DNA of 64,000 nt from Plantago ovata (GCA_028274465.1 CM051455.1:91086365-91150364); one strand, 5' to 3'. Positions 1 through 11,733 are shown, counted from the stretch's first letter. Numbers and translations: made by a program. Notes: generated from the sequence alone by a model not told the origin.

Positions 1-94
1 CTTGAACATGTTAATGGACATCCAATCTTGGATAATTAACTTGTTTTCTCTTGATTGTGCAGACTTCAGCCACGGAGACAAACAATGCAATTTG

Positions 95-2802
95 ACACTT
101 TCACAGTGGTTGCGGAAAGCACATGACGGGCAATAAGAAAAACCTTATAAACTATAGACGGTGGTCTAAATGTCCAACAATAAGGTTCGCTGGTGGAGGC
201 TTTGGTTCTACTAAAGGCTATGGTGATGTGAAGTTAGGGTGCATCACTATTTCAGGAGTTCTTTATGTATAAAATCTTAAGTTTAACCTTTTCAGCAGTT
301 TGCTGACAAAGGTTATTTCATCAAAATCAAAAGTGATGAATGTAAACTTAGTGACTTTGAGACAAAGAAGGTAATCATGGTTCTAGAAGATCAGGATGTC
401 TATATACCGTCTATTGGTTTTCAACAATCATTGAAAAATGCCTTATCTCAGAACATGATTGCCTTGCTGAAAACGCATGGTTATGGCATAAACGAACTAG
501 TCACCTAAACTTCAAGACGCTGAATAAGCTGTCTAAAAAGGCACCTGTAGTTGGATTATCTAAGGTTACTTTTTAGAAGGATGGTGTTTGCACTGCATGC
601 CAGCAAGGTAAGCAAACCAAAACTTCTTTCAAGAACAAGGTAGTACCGTCAACTACAAAACCTTTACAACTCTTACACATGGACTTGTTTGAATCTTCTT
701 CAACAAGCTATGCTGGTAAGAAGTATGGTCTGGTGGTGGTAGATGATTATTCAAGGTTCACTTGGGTAATTTTCATCAAACACAAGTCTGAAACAAGGAC
801 TGAAATACCTAACTTGCTGAATAAGCTCAAAGTCATGAAAAATGACAAGGTAAAAATCATCAGAACAGATCATGGTACTGAGTTTGTAAAGCAGTACATA
901 ACTGAGTATTGCACTTCAAAAGGCATACAACATCAGTTATCCTCAGTAAGGACACCTCAACAAAATGATGTTGCTGAAAGGAAGAATCGTACCCTTAAGG
1001 AAGCATCTAGAACTGTGCTTGCTGACAATGAAATAAGTGAAGCTTATTGGGTTGAAGCGATTAATACCGCCTGCTATACTCAAAGTAGATGTTTGATAAC
1101 TAAGGAATACAACAAAACTCCCTATGAGTTATTTGTTGGAAGACCTCCTAACATCACTAATCTAAGAGTATTTGGTTGCAAATGCTTTGTTCTTAATAAT
1201 GGTAGAGAATATTTAAGGACATTTCAATCAAAGGCAGATGAAGTGATATTTCTTGGTTACTCCTTACATAGCAAAGCTTACAGAGTTTACAACAAAAAGG
1301 CACAAAATATTGAAGAATCAGTGCATGTTGTATTCTATGAAAAGACACAAGGAGTTCCCGATGAAGAAGAAATATCAGATTGTATGAAGAAACTACTCAT
1401 ACACGAGCAAAGAACTGAATCCATTGTTGGAAGTGTCAAACCTATTTAACTTAATGATGATTCTGACAATGACACTCAAACTCCAAGTCATGTCAAGATA
1501 AATATAGTTCATGATAAGGAATTCCCGGCTAAAGACATAGTTGCTCGAGATGTTGCTAAAACTATGCAATCCCCTGTGCCTATTGACGAGTTATCTCAAA
1601 CCAGCAATACTGAACAAGTAGTTGCTGATGACCTATTTCAGTAGAGACACAACCAGATACCAGTAGTACTGAACAAGTACATGCTGAAGAGTCACATACT
1701 GAAACACAAACATATCCAGATCCTAAAAGCAGAAAACCTGTTAACAAATGGATTAGAGATCATCCCTCAAAGGATATGATTGGTGATATTGACAAACGCC
1801 AAGTGACTAGATCCAAAGTATCTACTAACCAAGAACTTGCTGAAGAAGCAATTGTTGTGGAGGTAGAAGCTTTGTTCTCTTGCTTTGTTTTATAAATTGA
1901 GCCAAAAATCATAGAAGAAGCTTTAAAGTATTCTGAATGGATCAAGGCAATGCAAGAAGAACTGGATCAATTTGAAAGGAACAAAGTCTGGAAACTTGTA
2001 CCCCTTACTGAACAAAAGAAAGCAATTGGTACAAAGTGGGTGTTTAGAAACAAGCTGAGTGAGTCTGGTGAAGTAACAAGGAACAAAGAACGTTTAGTTG
2101 CTCAAGGTTATTGCCAAAATGAAAGATTGGATTATTATGAGTCTTACGAACCAGTTGCAAGATTGGATTCTATTAGACTTTTCTTAGCCTTTGCTGCTCA
2201 TAATGACTTCATAGTTTATGAAATGGATGTTAAAAGTGCATTCCTCAATGGTGAACTTGTTGAAGAAGTCTATCTGGAACAACCCCCTGGCTTTGAACTT
2301 CCCTCAGAAACCAAGATGGTATATAAGCTTCAAAAAGATTTATATGGTCTAAAGTAAGCACCTAGAACTTGGTATGATACCTTAGCTAAGTTCTTGCTGG
2401 ATAATGGTTTCAAGAAAGGTGAAGTTGATAAAATATTATTTACCATGAATCATGATGGTAAAGTACTCTTAGTTAAGATTTATGTGGATGACATAATTTT
2501 TGGTTCTAAGGACAAGCAACATTGTGATGATTTTGCCAAACTCATGACTAACAAGTTTGAAATGAGTATGATGGGAAAATTGAATTATTTTCTAGGTTTG
2601 CAAGTCAAGCAACTCAAAGATGGAATACTCATAAATCAAGCAAAGTATGCAACGGAAATGCTCATAATGTTCAGGATCAAAGAGGAAGAAAAACCTGAAA
2701 AGATCCCTATGAGCGTTGGTACCAAATTGGGCTATACTAAACAAGACAAAAGTGTGGATGAACACAATTATAGGAAGCTCATTGGTTCCTTGATGTATTT
2801 AA
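95..2802 (+). pseudogene. pol: Element A pol, 5' part: protease remnant, integrase, reverse transcriptase (broken)
   Basis: A copia-type protease remnant lies near 99-260. The usual aspartate of the DSG-type active site reads His (CAC, 102-104) in HSGC. A GAG-pre-integrase zinc-binding region follows (WLWHKRTSHLN at about 478-510, then CTACQQGK at about 589), with an in-frame TAG at 574-576. The integrase core (679-1449, 256 aa open) shows HMDLF, IRTDHGTEF and NDVAERKNRT, which supply the D, D and E residues. The linker 1450-1949 is decayed. RT runs from 1950 with WVFRNKL, DVKSAFLNG and the catalytic YVDD (2481-2492); an in-frame TAA sits at 2355-2357 after YGLK. RT stops at the inserted solo LTR and resumes at 4099. 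The protein would copy and integrate the element in nuclear or virus-like particles; this copy cannot. Confidence 0.9.
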
Positions 2803-4093
2803 TGATGAACGAGATTGTCAGACTCGAACAATCAAATAAATTTGTTTTAAGCCAAAGGGCAACTCACAACTACACAAAACACGTAGTGCAGAGGTAAGAT
2901 GACCTCGAGTGTCGATCTCTAGGGACTAAACTAGCTTTAACTAAATAACTATATTTAATTTCAGAAAACAAATTTATATTAACTCTACTTAACAAGATAT
3001 GGAGAAAGCTGGTGATAGTATGCTCGTTCTAAGCATCAAGTTCTAATTATGCATGAAAGTGCAACGCGTACTGTCTTAAAAGTAATTCGATTTACAAACA
3101 CCAAAGACAAGTTTGCAGACGTGTATTTCTAAAGCTTCCTATCTATACTAAGACTTGGCTAAGGTTGTCAATCTTAGTTCAAGCAGTACTTGCAAATTAT
3201 ATATAATTGAATCGATGATCTTGAATTGTCCTAGTGTTTCTAACACCTTTCTACGAAGATATATGGCTTAGTCGGATCAAAGAATCGGATTAAGATAATT
3301 AAACAAGTAAAAGACTTAGAAACTCAATCATGCATAATACGAACCCTAGCTACGAATTCACATACTATCACCAACTAGATGCTTAGCTACTCATATATAT
3401 AACACAATCAACAATCATAATTGAAGCAATAATGAAAGAAAACATGTTTAATTGAAAGATAAATAGCAGAATTTTGAGATACAAGGTTACCACCAAAGGT
3501 TGTCAATCTCCGGTGAATGGCTAAAACTCACAAAGATCTAGCAAGGTGAGATTAAACGGTGTCCAAATCTCTCCTCTAGATCAAAATTCGCTAAGTTACA
3601 AAGAATCTAAGAGAAAATATCCCCAGAACAAGCTCTAGGGTTTATGTCTGGAAAAATATGAAAAAAGATCTGAAAATTCGCTGATTTTGGGATATATATA
3701 TAGAGCTGTTGGAAGCTCCCCGGCGCACCGCCCCGTACGCGGCGATGCGCCCGCCATGCGGCCCCCCGCACGAGCAGAACGCGGCCCATGAGGAATTCCT
3801 CCTTTGGATCCTCAAATTCGGCCCCTTGCACGGTTTTGAGCTCCGAACTTGATCTCTTGGCCTTGAAACTCATCTCGGCACTCCTTGACACACCACGGGT
3901 GATCTCGTTGCACCAAAACATCATTGTTTGCCATGAATTACATCAAAAAATGCAATTTCCACCTAAAACCTGAAAAGAACAAAAGAAATGGAAACGTGAC
4001 ACTATTCTAACAAAATGCACTAAAATGCATGCAAGAGGATAGCTAAATTGGTGAAAAAAGACTCGAATGATAGTGTAAAAAACACTGTCATCA
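2803..4093 (-). mobile_element. Solo LTR of an Athila-type element (family of solo LTR C), inverted, inside element A RT
   Basis: This 1291-bp block begins TGATGAACGAG and ends CACTGTCATCA on the + strand. It is the reverse complement of the LTR family seen at 11918-13176. The flanking 5-bp repeat TTTAA (2798-2802 and 4094-4098) shows transposition into the RT gene. No internal region, PBS or PPT remains, so it is a solo LTR left by recombination between two LTRs. The GC-rich palindromic array typical of this family (about 3718-3800) lies beside a TATA-like ATATATATA (about 3690). Open frames within it (for example 3607-3924 on the minus strand) are LTR sequence and are not judged to be genes. 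Confidence 0.92.
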
Positions 4094-4098
4094 TTTAA

Positions 4099-4730
4099 CA
4101 GCAAGTAGGCCTGACATTCAGTATGTTGTTTGTGTGTGTGCAAGATTTCAATCTGATCCTAGTGAATCACACTACAAGAAAGCACTCAAAATACTGAAAT
4201 ATGTCAAAGGTACAGTCTATGTTGGATAAAGTTATCCAAAAGATTCTGGATTAGAATTTGTTGGTTATTCAGATGCTGAACATGGTAGATCAACTCTTGA
4301 TCGAAAAAGTACCTCTGGAACTTGTCAGTTTATAGGTACAAGATTAATTTCATGGTTCAGCAAGAAGCAAACTTGTGTGGCCAATTCATCCACTGAATCT
4401 GAATACATTGCGGCTGGTTATTGTACTGCTCAAATCCTATGGATTCAACAACAACTAAGAGATTATTGTATTTTTGCAAAGAAAACACCAATCTTTTGTG
4501 ATAATACAAGTGCTATTGCTATCACGCAAAATCCTAAGTTTCACTCAAGGGCAAAGCACATTGATACTAGACAACATTTCATTAGAGATCATGTGGAAAA
4601 GGGAGACATTGATGTTGTAAAGATAGGTACTGATGATCAACTTGCTGACATCTTTACAAAGCCCCTTCCAGATAATAGGTTCGCAATGCTAAGGTATAAC
4701 CTTGGATTGATTGAACTACCTCAATAAAAA
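4099..4730 (+). pseudogene. pol: Element A pol, 3' part: end of RT and RNase H
   Basis: Reading resumes immediately after the solo LTR with the copia RT tail (ASRPDIQYVV). An in-frame TAA near 4227 is followed by the RNase H domain: GYSDAEHGRS, KQTCVANSSTESEYIA, CDNTSAIAI, HIDTRQHFIRDHVEKGDI and the closing LADIFTKPLP (116 aa open from 4377 to 4727). The acidic residues of the RNase H site are visible in YSDAE, STESEY and FCDN. The domain would degrade the RNA strand during reverse transcription. pol ends at a TAA at 4725-4727. Confidence 0.9.
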
Positions 4731-5557
4731 GAATACATTCGATTGGATTGCTGAAACGGGTATTCAGCAAAGCCAACAGTTGTCTAAAAGATTTAATTAT
4801 CCTTTGAAAGTCCCATTTCGTTTTGTTCTACTAAGAGATGGTTGTACACAAAGTGTTTGCTGAAACATGCATTCAACAAGAAAATCCTTCAAATTGGGCA
4901 TTTGTTAGGAAACTTGATCACTTGCTGAAACGGGTACTCGGTAAGAAAAACATCTAAATTACTGAAACGAGTATTCAGAAAATCAAGGATACTGAAATAG
5001 GTATTCAAGTATCAAAGATGCATACTGAGACGGGAACTCAGTAAACAACCTATGTGTTTTTACTAAAAATCTTACCTTAATATCTCATAAGAAAAAGAAT
5101 TTACTGAGACGAGAACTCAGAAACTCTTTGGCCTTAAAGAACAAAGATATAAAATTAAGGGGGAATTTTCAGCAAGTACAAGGCTTGATTACTGGACAAG
5201 TAAGTATTGAAGTCATAAAGTTCAATCTTTCGTTGAAAAGATTCTCTTTTACTTCAGCAAGCTAATTTTTAACTGAAGTAATGGAGAAAATCCCTTGATT
5301 AAAGGTAAAATATTGTGACGTTATTCTTGGCACAGATACACTCGATAATAATCATGACATGAAACTCAATCATGGTCATTGATTAAAGTCTGTTGTTGAT
5401 CCAACGGTTAATATCATAAAGTAAAAACACGCTCTGACGGTTTCAAGTTAGTGGACCTGTATGCATTAAATGCAAAGTACACCACTAACTCTTTGTTCTC
5501 TGTTTTGCCCTTGCTGAGAACTCAAATCCATTGAGCTTCTCACACAAACAGAGATAC
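4731..5557 (+). repeat. Spacer between pol and accessory ORF with seven short palindromic repeats
   Basis: No credible coding frame. Seven diverged copies of a 17-bp imperfect palindrome, consensus CTGAAACGGGTATTCAG, lie at 4751-4767, 4860-4876, 4925-4941, 4962-4978, 4992-5007, 5025-5041 and 5104-5120. The CTGA/TCAG arms often change together (CTGAGACGGGAACTCAG keeps the pairing), as small RNA stem-loops would. A 16-bp string TTTGTTAGGAAACTTG (4901-4916) also occurs at the start of the 3' LTR (39263-39278). Function unknown. Confidence 0.65.
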
Positions 5558-5565
5558 TATAAATA
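5558..5565 (+). promoter_or_regulatory. Candidate TATA box of the accessory ORF
   Basis: TATAAATA, preceded by C and followed by AG, lies about 150 bp before the ATG at 5713. It is followed by a pyrimidine-rich leader (CTTTTACTCCC, TTTCTCTGC). It resembles a plant pol II core promoter and would give an internal transcript separate from the LTR promoter. Motif only. Confidence 0.45.
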
Positions 5566-5712
5566 AGAGGAGTTGAACATAAGACAAAATTCTTTTACTC
5601 CCAAATTTCCTTTTCTCTGCAAATCTTTTAGTCTGTGCTCTGAGAACATTGTACATCCGGTCAAAAAGCATCTAACCCGTACCTTTACCCCTTTACACTC
5701 TCACTATATAAG

Positions 5713-6747
5713 ATGGCTCCAAAAACACAAACCTCAAGGGTTTCTAAGGCCTCCAAGACAGACAGTGCTGGAAAAGGCACTACTGCTACTCCGACTGGAA
5801 CCCCAGTACAAACACCGACGGTGAAGATCATTGTGTCAAATGACAGAATTGCTCAAAGACCCATGCCTCCTACATGTCTAAACGCTGAAAAGTGTGAACA
5901 GATGATGCAGTGGGGAGGTTTTTCGAAAGAGAAGTACATTAGACACTTCTATGAAGACGAATTGGCGACTGAAAACCTTGAAGCCATGATGTACATAAAC
6001 CAACAAGGTTTGCTTCCATTTATCATTGCTCATCCGAAAAAGGTGAGTGTGGTGGATATAATGGAATTCTACAACAATGCTGAGATCCAATCAGTAACAG
6101 ATGAACATAGAGACACTGAAAAAGTGATTTCAACTATTGTTCAAGGAAGACAAATCATCCTGAAATGGATTGATTTAGCTACAATCTTTCAGATTCCAAC
6201 CACTGGAACAAAAGATGACATCACTGCTACAGAGGATGAAATAAATGCCTTCTACAGTGATGTTAGAAATAATTTCATGAAGAAAAATGAAATTGCCCCT
6301 GTAAATTGGGATAAATTTACAAATATAAAGCATCTCTCTTACCCTCTAGGACTTGTAGCATTGTTGCTCATCAAAGTTCTAGATTCTCAAGTCGGACGAA
6401 TCTATCAAGTAGGCCTGAAAAGATGACCCTTGCTGAAACATATCCATGAAAATGGATCAGACATGAATTGGGCAAAATACCTCTTCAACAGACTTGTTAA
6501 ATGTATTGCTAAGTTCAAGGTCAAGGTAGAAGACAACACTGTCTCACCGACGTACCCAGTCAGGTATGGATTAAAGATCTGCTATATCTTGACACACTTC
6601 AAGATTAAACTTAGAAACCCACTGCCTATAAATAAGTCGGTATGTAACCTGGGTAGATCTTTCAATCTGCACAAGCCCGACGGTGCTGATGAAAAGAAAT
6701 CAAAGAAAGCAACAGACTCAAACGTTGCTGAAACTGCTGTGGTTGCT
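5713..6747 (+). pseudogene. Accessory ORF of element A, first segment (unrecognised; putative plant transposon-protein-like region)
   Basis: Starts with ATG at 5713 after a TATA box and leader. Residues 1-40 are Ser/Thr/Lys/Pro-rich. A folded-looking region follows (VVDIMEFYNNAEI, then TIVQGRQIILKWIDLATIF). This layout, FY-N followed by a V-x-GR-x-I block, resembles the 'putative plant transposon protein' domain found beside plant retroelements; the resemblance is from pattern only. One in-frame TGA at 6424-6426 splits the frame, which then stays open to 6747, where element B is inserted. The frame resumes at 11734 and 13182. It sits where SIRE-type elements carry an envelope-like ORF, but I see no signal peptide or transmembrane segment, so calling it env is not justified. 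Confidence 0.55.
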
Positions 6748-7744
6748 TGATGAATGTGTATTTTACACTTTCATTTGAGTCTTTTTCACCTATTTTAGCT
6801 ATCCTCTATGTTAATTTAGCTATATTTTAGTGCATTTTATTAGAATAGTGTCACGTTTCCCTTTAGTTTTTATTTTACAGGTTTTGGTTGAAAAACGAGG
6901 TTTTCTGGGCAATTATATTGAAGTAGACAAGGAATTGGTATTCCAAAAGCCTATTTGGAGTATCTGAAAGATTCCGGATAGGATTTGAAGTCTAGGGGTC
7001 GAATCTGGAGGCTAGAAGGCCACTAGAAGTCAGAAACTGAGTCCGAAAAGGGGAAGAAATCCAAAAACGCATCCTGGGCCGAAAATTACTCCCGGGCGAA
7101 TCGCCCGGGATGTGGGGCGAATCGCCCCACAGAATCGCCCGGTGTGTGGGGCCCTTCGCCCCACATAATTCATAGCTTATATATAGTTGCTCAGTTTTTC
7201 TCCGTTTTTCATATTTTTCCAGACCTTTTCTCTCACCTTTCTCTGTAGTTTTAGGTAGGAATTCCCCATAGCCTGTTCTGGGGGTTCTTAGCTTAGGAGA
7301 TACTTTTTCTTAGCAGTTTGGAGCTTGTAAGATCGCGATTCTTCGGAGATTGACAACCTTCGGTAACATTGTATCTTACAGTTTTTCTACTTATTTTTAT
7401 ATATCTTTCATCATGTTTTCATTCATTCGTGGTATGATTTCTGTTGATTGCATGACAACTATGAGTAGCTAAACTTCTCGTTGGTGATAGTATGTGAATT
7501 CTTAGCGAAGGGTTAATAATTATGCTAATGGCTATATCGCGCATTATACTCTGAGTTATTGCTTTATTTCTTTTATCTATCTAAATCTCTATCTTCGTAG
7601 TGTTGTTTAATTATTGCATACAACTGGACAATTCATTGGTCTTTGACCTATCTAAATCTATATCTTCGTAGTGTTTGATAATTACAACTGGACAATTCAT
7701 TGATCAAAGGTCTCTATGCAAAACCGAGGAATTTATGCATGATT
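6748..7744 (+). repeat. Element B left LTR, 3' end missing
   Basis: Matches the right LTR (10505-11728) from TGATGAATGTG up to the phrase GAATTTATGCATGATTATTA, then diverges. The U5 end with its TCATCA terminus is absent. It contains a palindrome array (7091-7164) with CCCGGGCGAATCGCCCGGG and GGGGCGAATCGCCCC, followed by TATATATAG (about 7176). The polypurine-adjacent and U5 hairpin features are only in the right LTR. Confidence 0.85.
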
Positions 7745-9140
7745 ATTATCTTTTTATGCAATGTATCTTTTTCTTCGATTGCTTATATATGATTGTGTTT
7801 ACTGATGTGATAATGATGGATGTGATGGTAGAATGCATAATTGTTGAGTATGAGGATTTATGATGCTAGAATTTTTCGCTACTATGGTATGAATTGAGCC
7901 TTGTTATTTAGGTATTTGGTTGTCTAGCAAGAGCATAATGTGATATATTGCATGTAGTAGTTACATTGGTATGTTGCATGTTGAAGAAGCTAGGCTAGAC
8001 ATAAAGGATTTGGGGAGTTCGATTTTTGATTTTATCACTTGTGTGGTTCGTTCTTACATTAGCATATGCATGAGTCAGTTTTGTGTCATACGAGGTACTA
8101 ACTGTTGTTTGCAGGAACCATGCCAAGGGAGAGGAGCACTCCCGTATGATTACTATGAAGTATTGGAGGGGGATCGATTACAACCATGTCAAGGAGAGTG
8201 ATCTCGTTAGAGGTGCGTTCGAGCCACGGGCTCTTGCAACAACGTCGCGGATTATCCAAGAGGAGGAGCTAGAGTACACCTGGAGTAAGGACTCCTATGC
8301 CTATTCATGCACCACCGAAGGGACAGAAACAATTATTACATCAGCAATCTATCACAAGGACTGCAAAGTTCGAGTGAATAGGAAGGCACCGGGACGATCT
8401 TTCCGCGACGGATTCAATCTTGAGTCGACAGTGGCTAGAAGGTTCCGAAGCGCTAGCTTGGTTCCAAAACATAATGACATGGGTTCCCAGCCCCTCTCAG
8501 GGGTGCCCCTTGACTGCCTCTAAAGGGAGCATCATATAGACATCGGGAGCATCAACTGTAGAGAATGTGGTCGACACAGGAAAAAATGAAAGACAACCTC
8601 CGGGTATCCGAGCAGCTTGCTGTAACCTCCTCGAGGTGTAAAACGTTGGAGAGGGAGGCTCTGATACCACTGCCCTTTCCCCTTCAACAGTTCACAACCT
8701 ATTGGAGAGATATCGGGTGGAAGATTCCATAACAGTGGCGGCAAATCTTGAAGATTCTCTTCGACGATGCAACTCTACTGGTGACGATGGTGATGACAGT
8801 AGTGACAATGAAGGCCATACGAACAATGATGATAAGGATGGAGGAGTTGTTCCTATCCGGCCTATAAATGGAACTACCGCACCTACCAGAAGACCTGATG
8901 ATCACCTATAAGGCTAACTCACAAGCAGCATACCCAGCCGACCGAGGCCAAACCATGCGGTAACATCTTGTATCACATCTTATTTCCTCATTTTCTTACT
9001 GCTAGGGACTAGCGTTAATTTCATGAGGGGGGGGTGGGATTTAAGTGATCTAGTGTTGTTAGTTTGGAGCTTGCCATTGATGGTTTAGAGCTTGACATTG
9101 GTAGGCTGAGTATAATACCTTGCATGTTTTATCCGTCTGC
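7745..9140 (+). other. Element B unrecognised internal cargo
   Basis: About 1.4 kb with no match to gag or pol of elements E or F. An open frame at 8083-8523 (146 aa) is preceded by TTTGCAG at about 8109-8115, which could be a splice acceptor. Its product has no domain I recognise (visible pieces: MKYWRGIDYNH, EEELEYTWSKDSYAY, HKDCKVRVNRKAPGRSF). A short acidic frame at 8702-8911 is Asp/Asn-rich. GGCTCTGATACCA (8658-8670) is identical to the 3' end of plant initiator tRNA-Met, so it reads as a primer site on the minus strand. A G-run (AGGGGGGGGTGGG, about 9026-9038) follows. This may be captured gene sequence or the remains of another element; the function is unknown. Confidence 0.4.
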
Positions 9141-10504
9141 AATTGCATTTGCACGTTTACTGCTTTCTTAGTTTTTTAGGTTGCATTCACTTCATTCATC
9201 CTAGGATAGTCTTGCATGTTTTATATGGAGTTTATTGCAAAATGTTTTGAACTTTTTTATTGGGTAGATCAGCTAACTATGCCATTAATCGTATGCTTCA
9301 TCTCTAATGAATTTGTTTGAGGTTTTTCTCGGTTGGCTTGTCACATTTATGTATTGCACTTATTTAAGCTTGATAGTCTCGACATCACTTAGTGGTGTTT
9401 TCTCTACTGCGGTTCACGAAGGCCTTTATAATAGGATGATGCATGTTAGAGTCTTATGGTTGTTTCCCCGAGTAATTATGCACCTAAGAGGCAACAAGTC
9501 TTCACCATGCTTTGAGATTGCTAAATGCCTAGGAAGGAGGTAGTGTGAGGTTGTGTGATCCTTTGTTTGCAACCTATTCTTTCGAATATGTTTGGGGAGG
9601 GGGTTACACCATCATTAGACTTGTTTTTCGTTTTTCAATTCCGTGTTGTGAGTTTATTTTTCCTTTCTCGTAAATTTTGTACTCCAACCTATTCTTTCGA
9701 ATAGGTTTGGGGAGGTCGTTTGTGAGTCATTTTCTTTCTTTTTCGTTGTGCTACTGCTAGCTAAAAAAGAAATCCAAAAAAAAAGAAAAAGAAAAATTCC
9801 AGAAAAAAGAAAAAAAACTGGAAAAGAAAAAAAGAAAAAACAAAAAGAGAAAAGACCCCAAAAAAAAAAAAAGAGCAAAGAAGGGTCCAAAAAGAAAGCC
9901 AAAAAGCAGTTTAGCAAAGTGTTGTGTCTCATTTTCCAATTCTTGTAATGTTCGTAATCGTGTTGTAATTTTTTGTCTTTTGTTTTTTAGTGTCATCTGT
10001 TCTAGACCACCCTTGTCCTGCCATTCAGGAAGTGGTGAATAGCTCAAGGCTTTGCTTGAGAGATGGGTAGAATAGGGGAGTGTTATCTTTTATAGGGAAC
10101 CCTCCTTCGTTTGATGAGAGCCAGTACTGGTTCGACCTCTTTGAGGAAAAGTCTTAGCTTGGTGAACAGCAGTAAGTCCTCAGTTTCATAGGAACGAGAC
10201 AACCATTCGTATCTTAACATGTTTCATTACGTCGTCAATGACTAGGTCCAGGTAGAGAATGTTACGAGAGACTATCTTGTCTTAACATAAGTGCTTATGT
10301 GGATGTGTATGAGTCAATCGAGGCATTCTTCAACCTATAATCATGTTTTGATTTATATGGTTTTTGTTCATATGTTTTTTGATAGATTCGGTAGATTAAT
10401 TAATTTTATTTGGCATGAGACTCCATTTTGTGTGTTGCATTGTTTTTTGCATTAGAGTCTAGCTTAGTTGCTTGAGGACAAGCAAAGGTTCGGTTTGGAG
10501 AGTT
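9141..10504 (+). other. Element B 3' untranslated region and polypurine tract
   Basis: Collinear with the region after pol in element F (about 51193-52539). It carries two copies of the hairpin CCTATTCTTTCGAATAGG (first copy within 9571-9592, with a mismatch; second within 9686-9707). These flank or lead into an A/G-rich tract (about 9765-9905). A conserved block of roughly 450 bp follows, then a hairpin TTGCTTGAGGACAAGCAA (10468-10485) and a weak polypurine tract (GGTTTGGAGAG) directly before the right LTR. Small frames in the A/G tract encode Lys-rich strings and are not genes. Confidence 0.8.
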
Positions 10505-11728
10505 TGATGAATGTGTATTTTACACTTTCATTTTAGTCTTTTTCACCTATTTTAGCTATCCTCTATGTTAATTTAGCTATATTTTAGTGCATTTTATTAG
10601 AATAGTGTCACGTTTCCCTTTAGTTTTTATTTTACAGGTTTTGGTTGAAAAACGAGGTTTTCCGGGCAATTATATTGAAGTAGACAAGGAATTGGTGTTC
10701 CAGAAGCCTATTTGGAGTATCTGAAAGATTCCGGATATGATTTGAAGTCTAGGGGTCGAATCTGGATGCTAGAAGGCCAATAGAAATCAGAAACCGAGTC
10801 CGAAAAGGGGAAGAAATCCAAAAACGCGTCGAAAACGCGTTCTGAGCCGAAAATTACTCCCCGGCGAATCGCCCGGTGTGTGGGGCCCTTCGCCCCACAC
10901 AATTCGTAGCCTATATATAGTTGCTCAGTTTTTCTTCGTTTTTCATACTTTTCCAGACCTTTTCTCTCACCTTTCTCTGTAGTTTTAGGTAGGAATTCCC
11001 CAGAGCCTGTTCTGGGGGTTCTTAGCTTAGGAGATACTTTTTCTTAGCAGTTTGGAGCTTGTAAGATCGCGATTCTTCGGAGATTGACAACCTTCGGTAA
11101 CATTGTATCTTACAGTTTTTCTACTTATTTTTATATATCTTTCATCATGTTTTCATTCATTCGTGGTATGATTTCTGCTGATTGCATGACAACTATGAGT
11201 AACTAAACTTCTCGTTGGTGATAGTATGTGAATTCTTAGCGAAGGGTTAATAATTATGCTAATGGCTATATCGCGCATTATACTCTGAGTTATTGCTTTA
11301 TTTCTTTGATCTATCTAAATCTCTATGTTCGTAGTGTTGATTCATTATTGCACACAACTGGACAATTCATTGGTCTTAGACCTATCTAAATCTATATCTT
11401 CGTAGTGTTTGATAATTACAACTGGACAATTCATTGATCAAAGGTCTCTATGCAAAACCGAGGAATTTATGCATGATTATTAACCCGTTATGCTTTGAAG
11501 GACCATACTATCACCAATCTCCATTATCTGTTAAGAAAACCCTTTGCTAAACCGTCTGCTGTTTTATATTCTCAAATTAGATTAGATAAAGCTAGTTATA
11601 GTCCTTAGAGATCGACACTCGAGGTTATTCTGCTGCTACACTACGGTTTTCGTTGTAGTTGTGAATTGCCTTTGGCTAAATAACAAATTTATTTGATTCG
11701 TTGGGACTCGACAATCCTACGTTCATCA
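10505..11728 (+). repeat. Element B right LTR
   Basis: 1224 bp, TGATGAATG...TTCATCA. Its palindrome array (about 10858-10900) is shorter than in the left LTR and in the duplicated copy at 57883-59146, which accounts for most of the 40-bp length difference. TATATATAG follows the array. The U5 part has GATCGACACTCGAGG and the hairpin ACTACGGTTTTCGTTGTAGT shared with elements C and F. Confidence 0.92.
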
Positions 11729-11733
11729 TTGCT

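Larger units (their letters stand above)
6748..11728 (+). mobile_element. Element B: deleted Athila-type LTR element without gag-pol
   Basis: The element is 4981 bp, begins TGATGAATGTG and ends ACGTTCATCA. It is flanked by TSD TTGCT (6743-6747 and 11729-11733) and interrupts the accessory frame of A exactly at a codon boundary. Its LTRs and 3' UTR are of the same family as full-length element F, but no gag, protease, RT or integrase remains. The left LTR stops matching after about 7744, so the end of that LTR, the primer site and the coding region are gone, replaced by about 1.4 kb of unrecognised sequence. It looks like a non-autonomous derivative that relied on F-like proteins, or one that was deleted after insertion. 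Confidence 0.88.

Noticed and set aside
4751..5120. A CRISPR-like array
   Set aside because: Repeats are short, diverged, irregularly spaced and in a plant retroelement.
5713..6747. Calling the accessory frame an envelope gene
   Set aside because: Position fits, but there is no signal peptide, transmembrane span or furin-like site; the product looks nuclear and coiled-coil.
9748..9948. Lys-rich frames in A/G tracts (also 51761-51949 and 57058-57420)
   Set aside because: Low-complexity purine tract translated in several frames; part of the 3' UTR.
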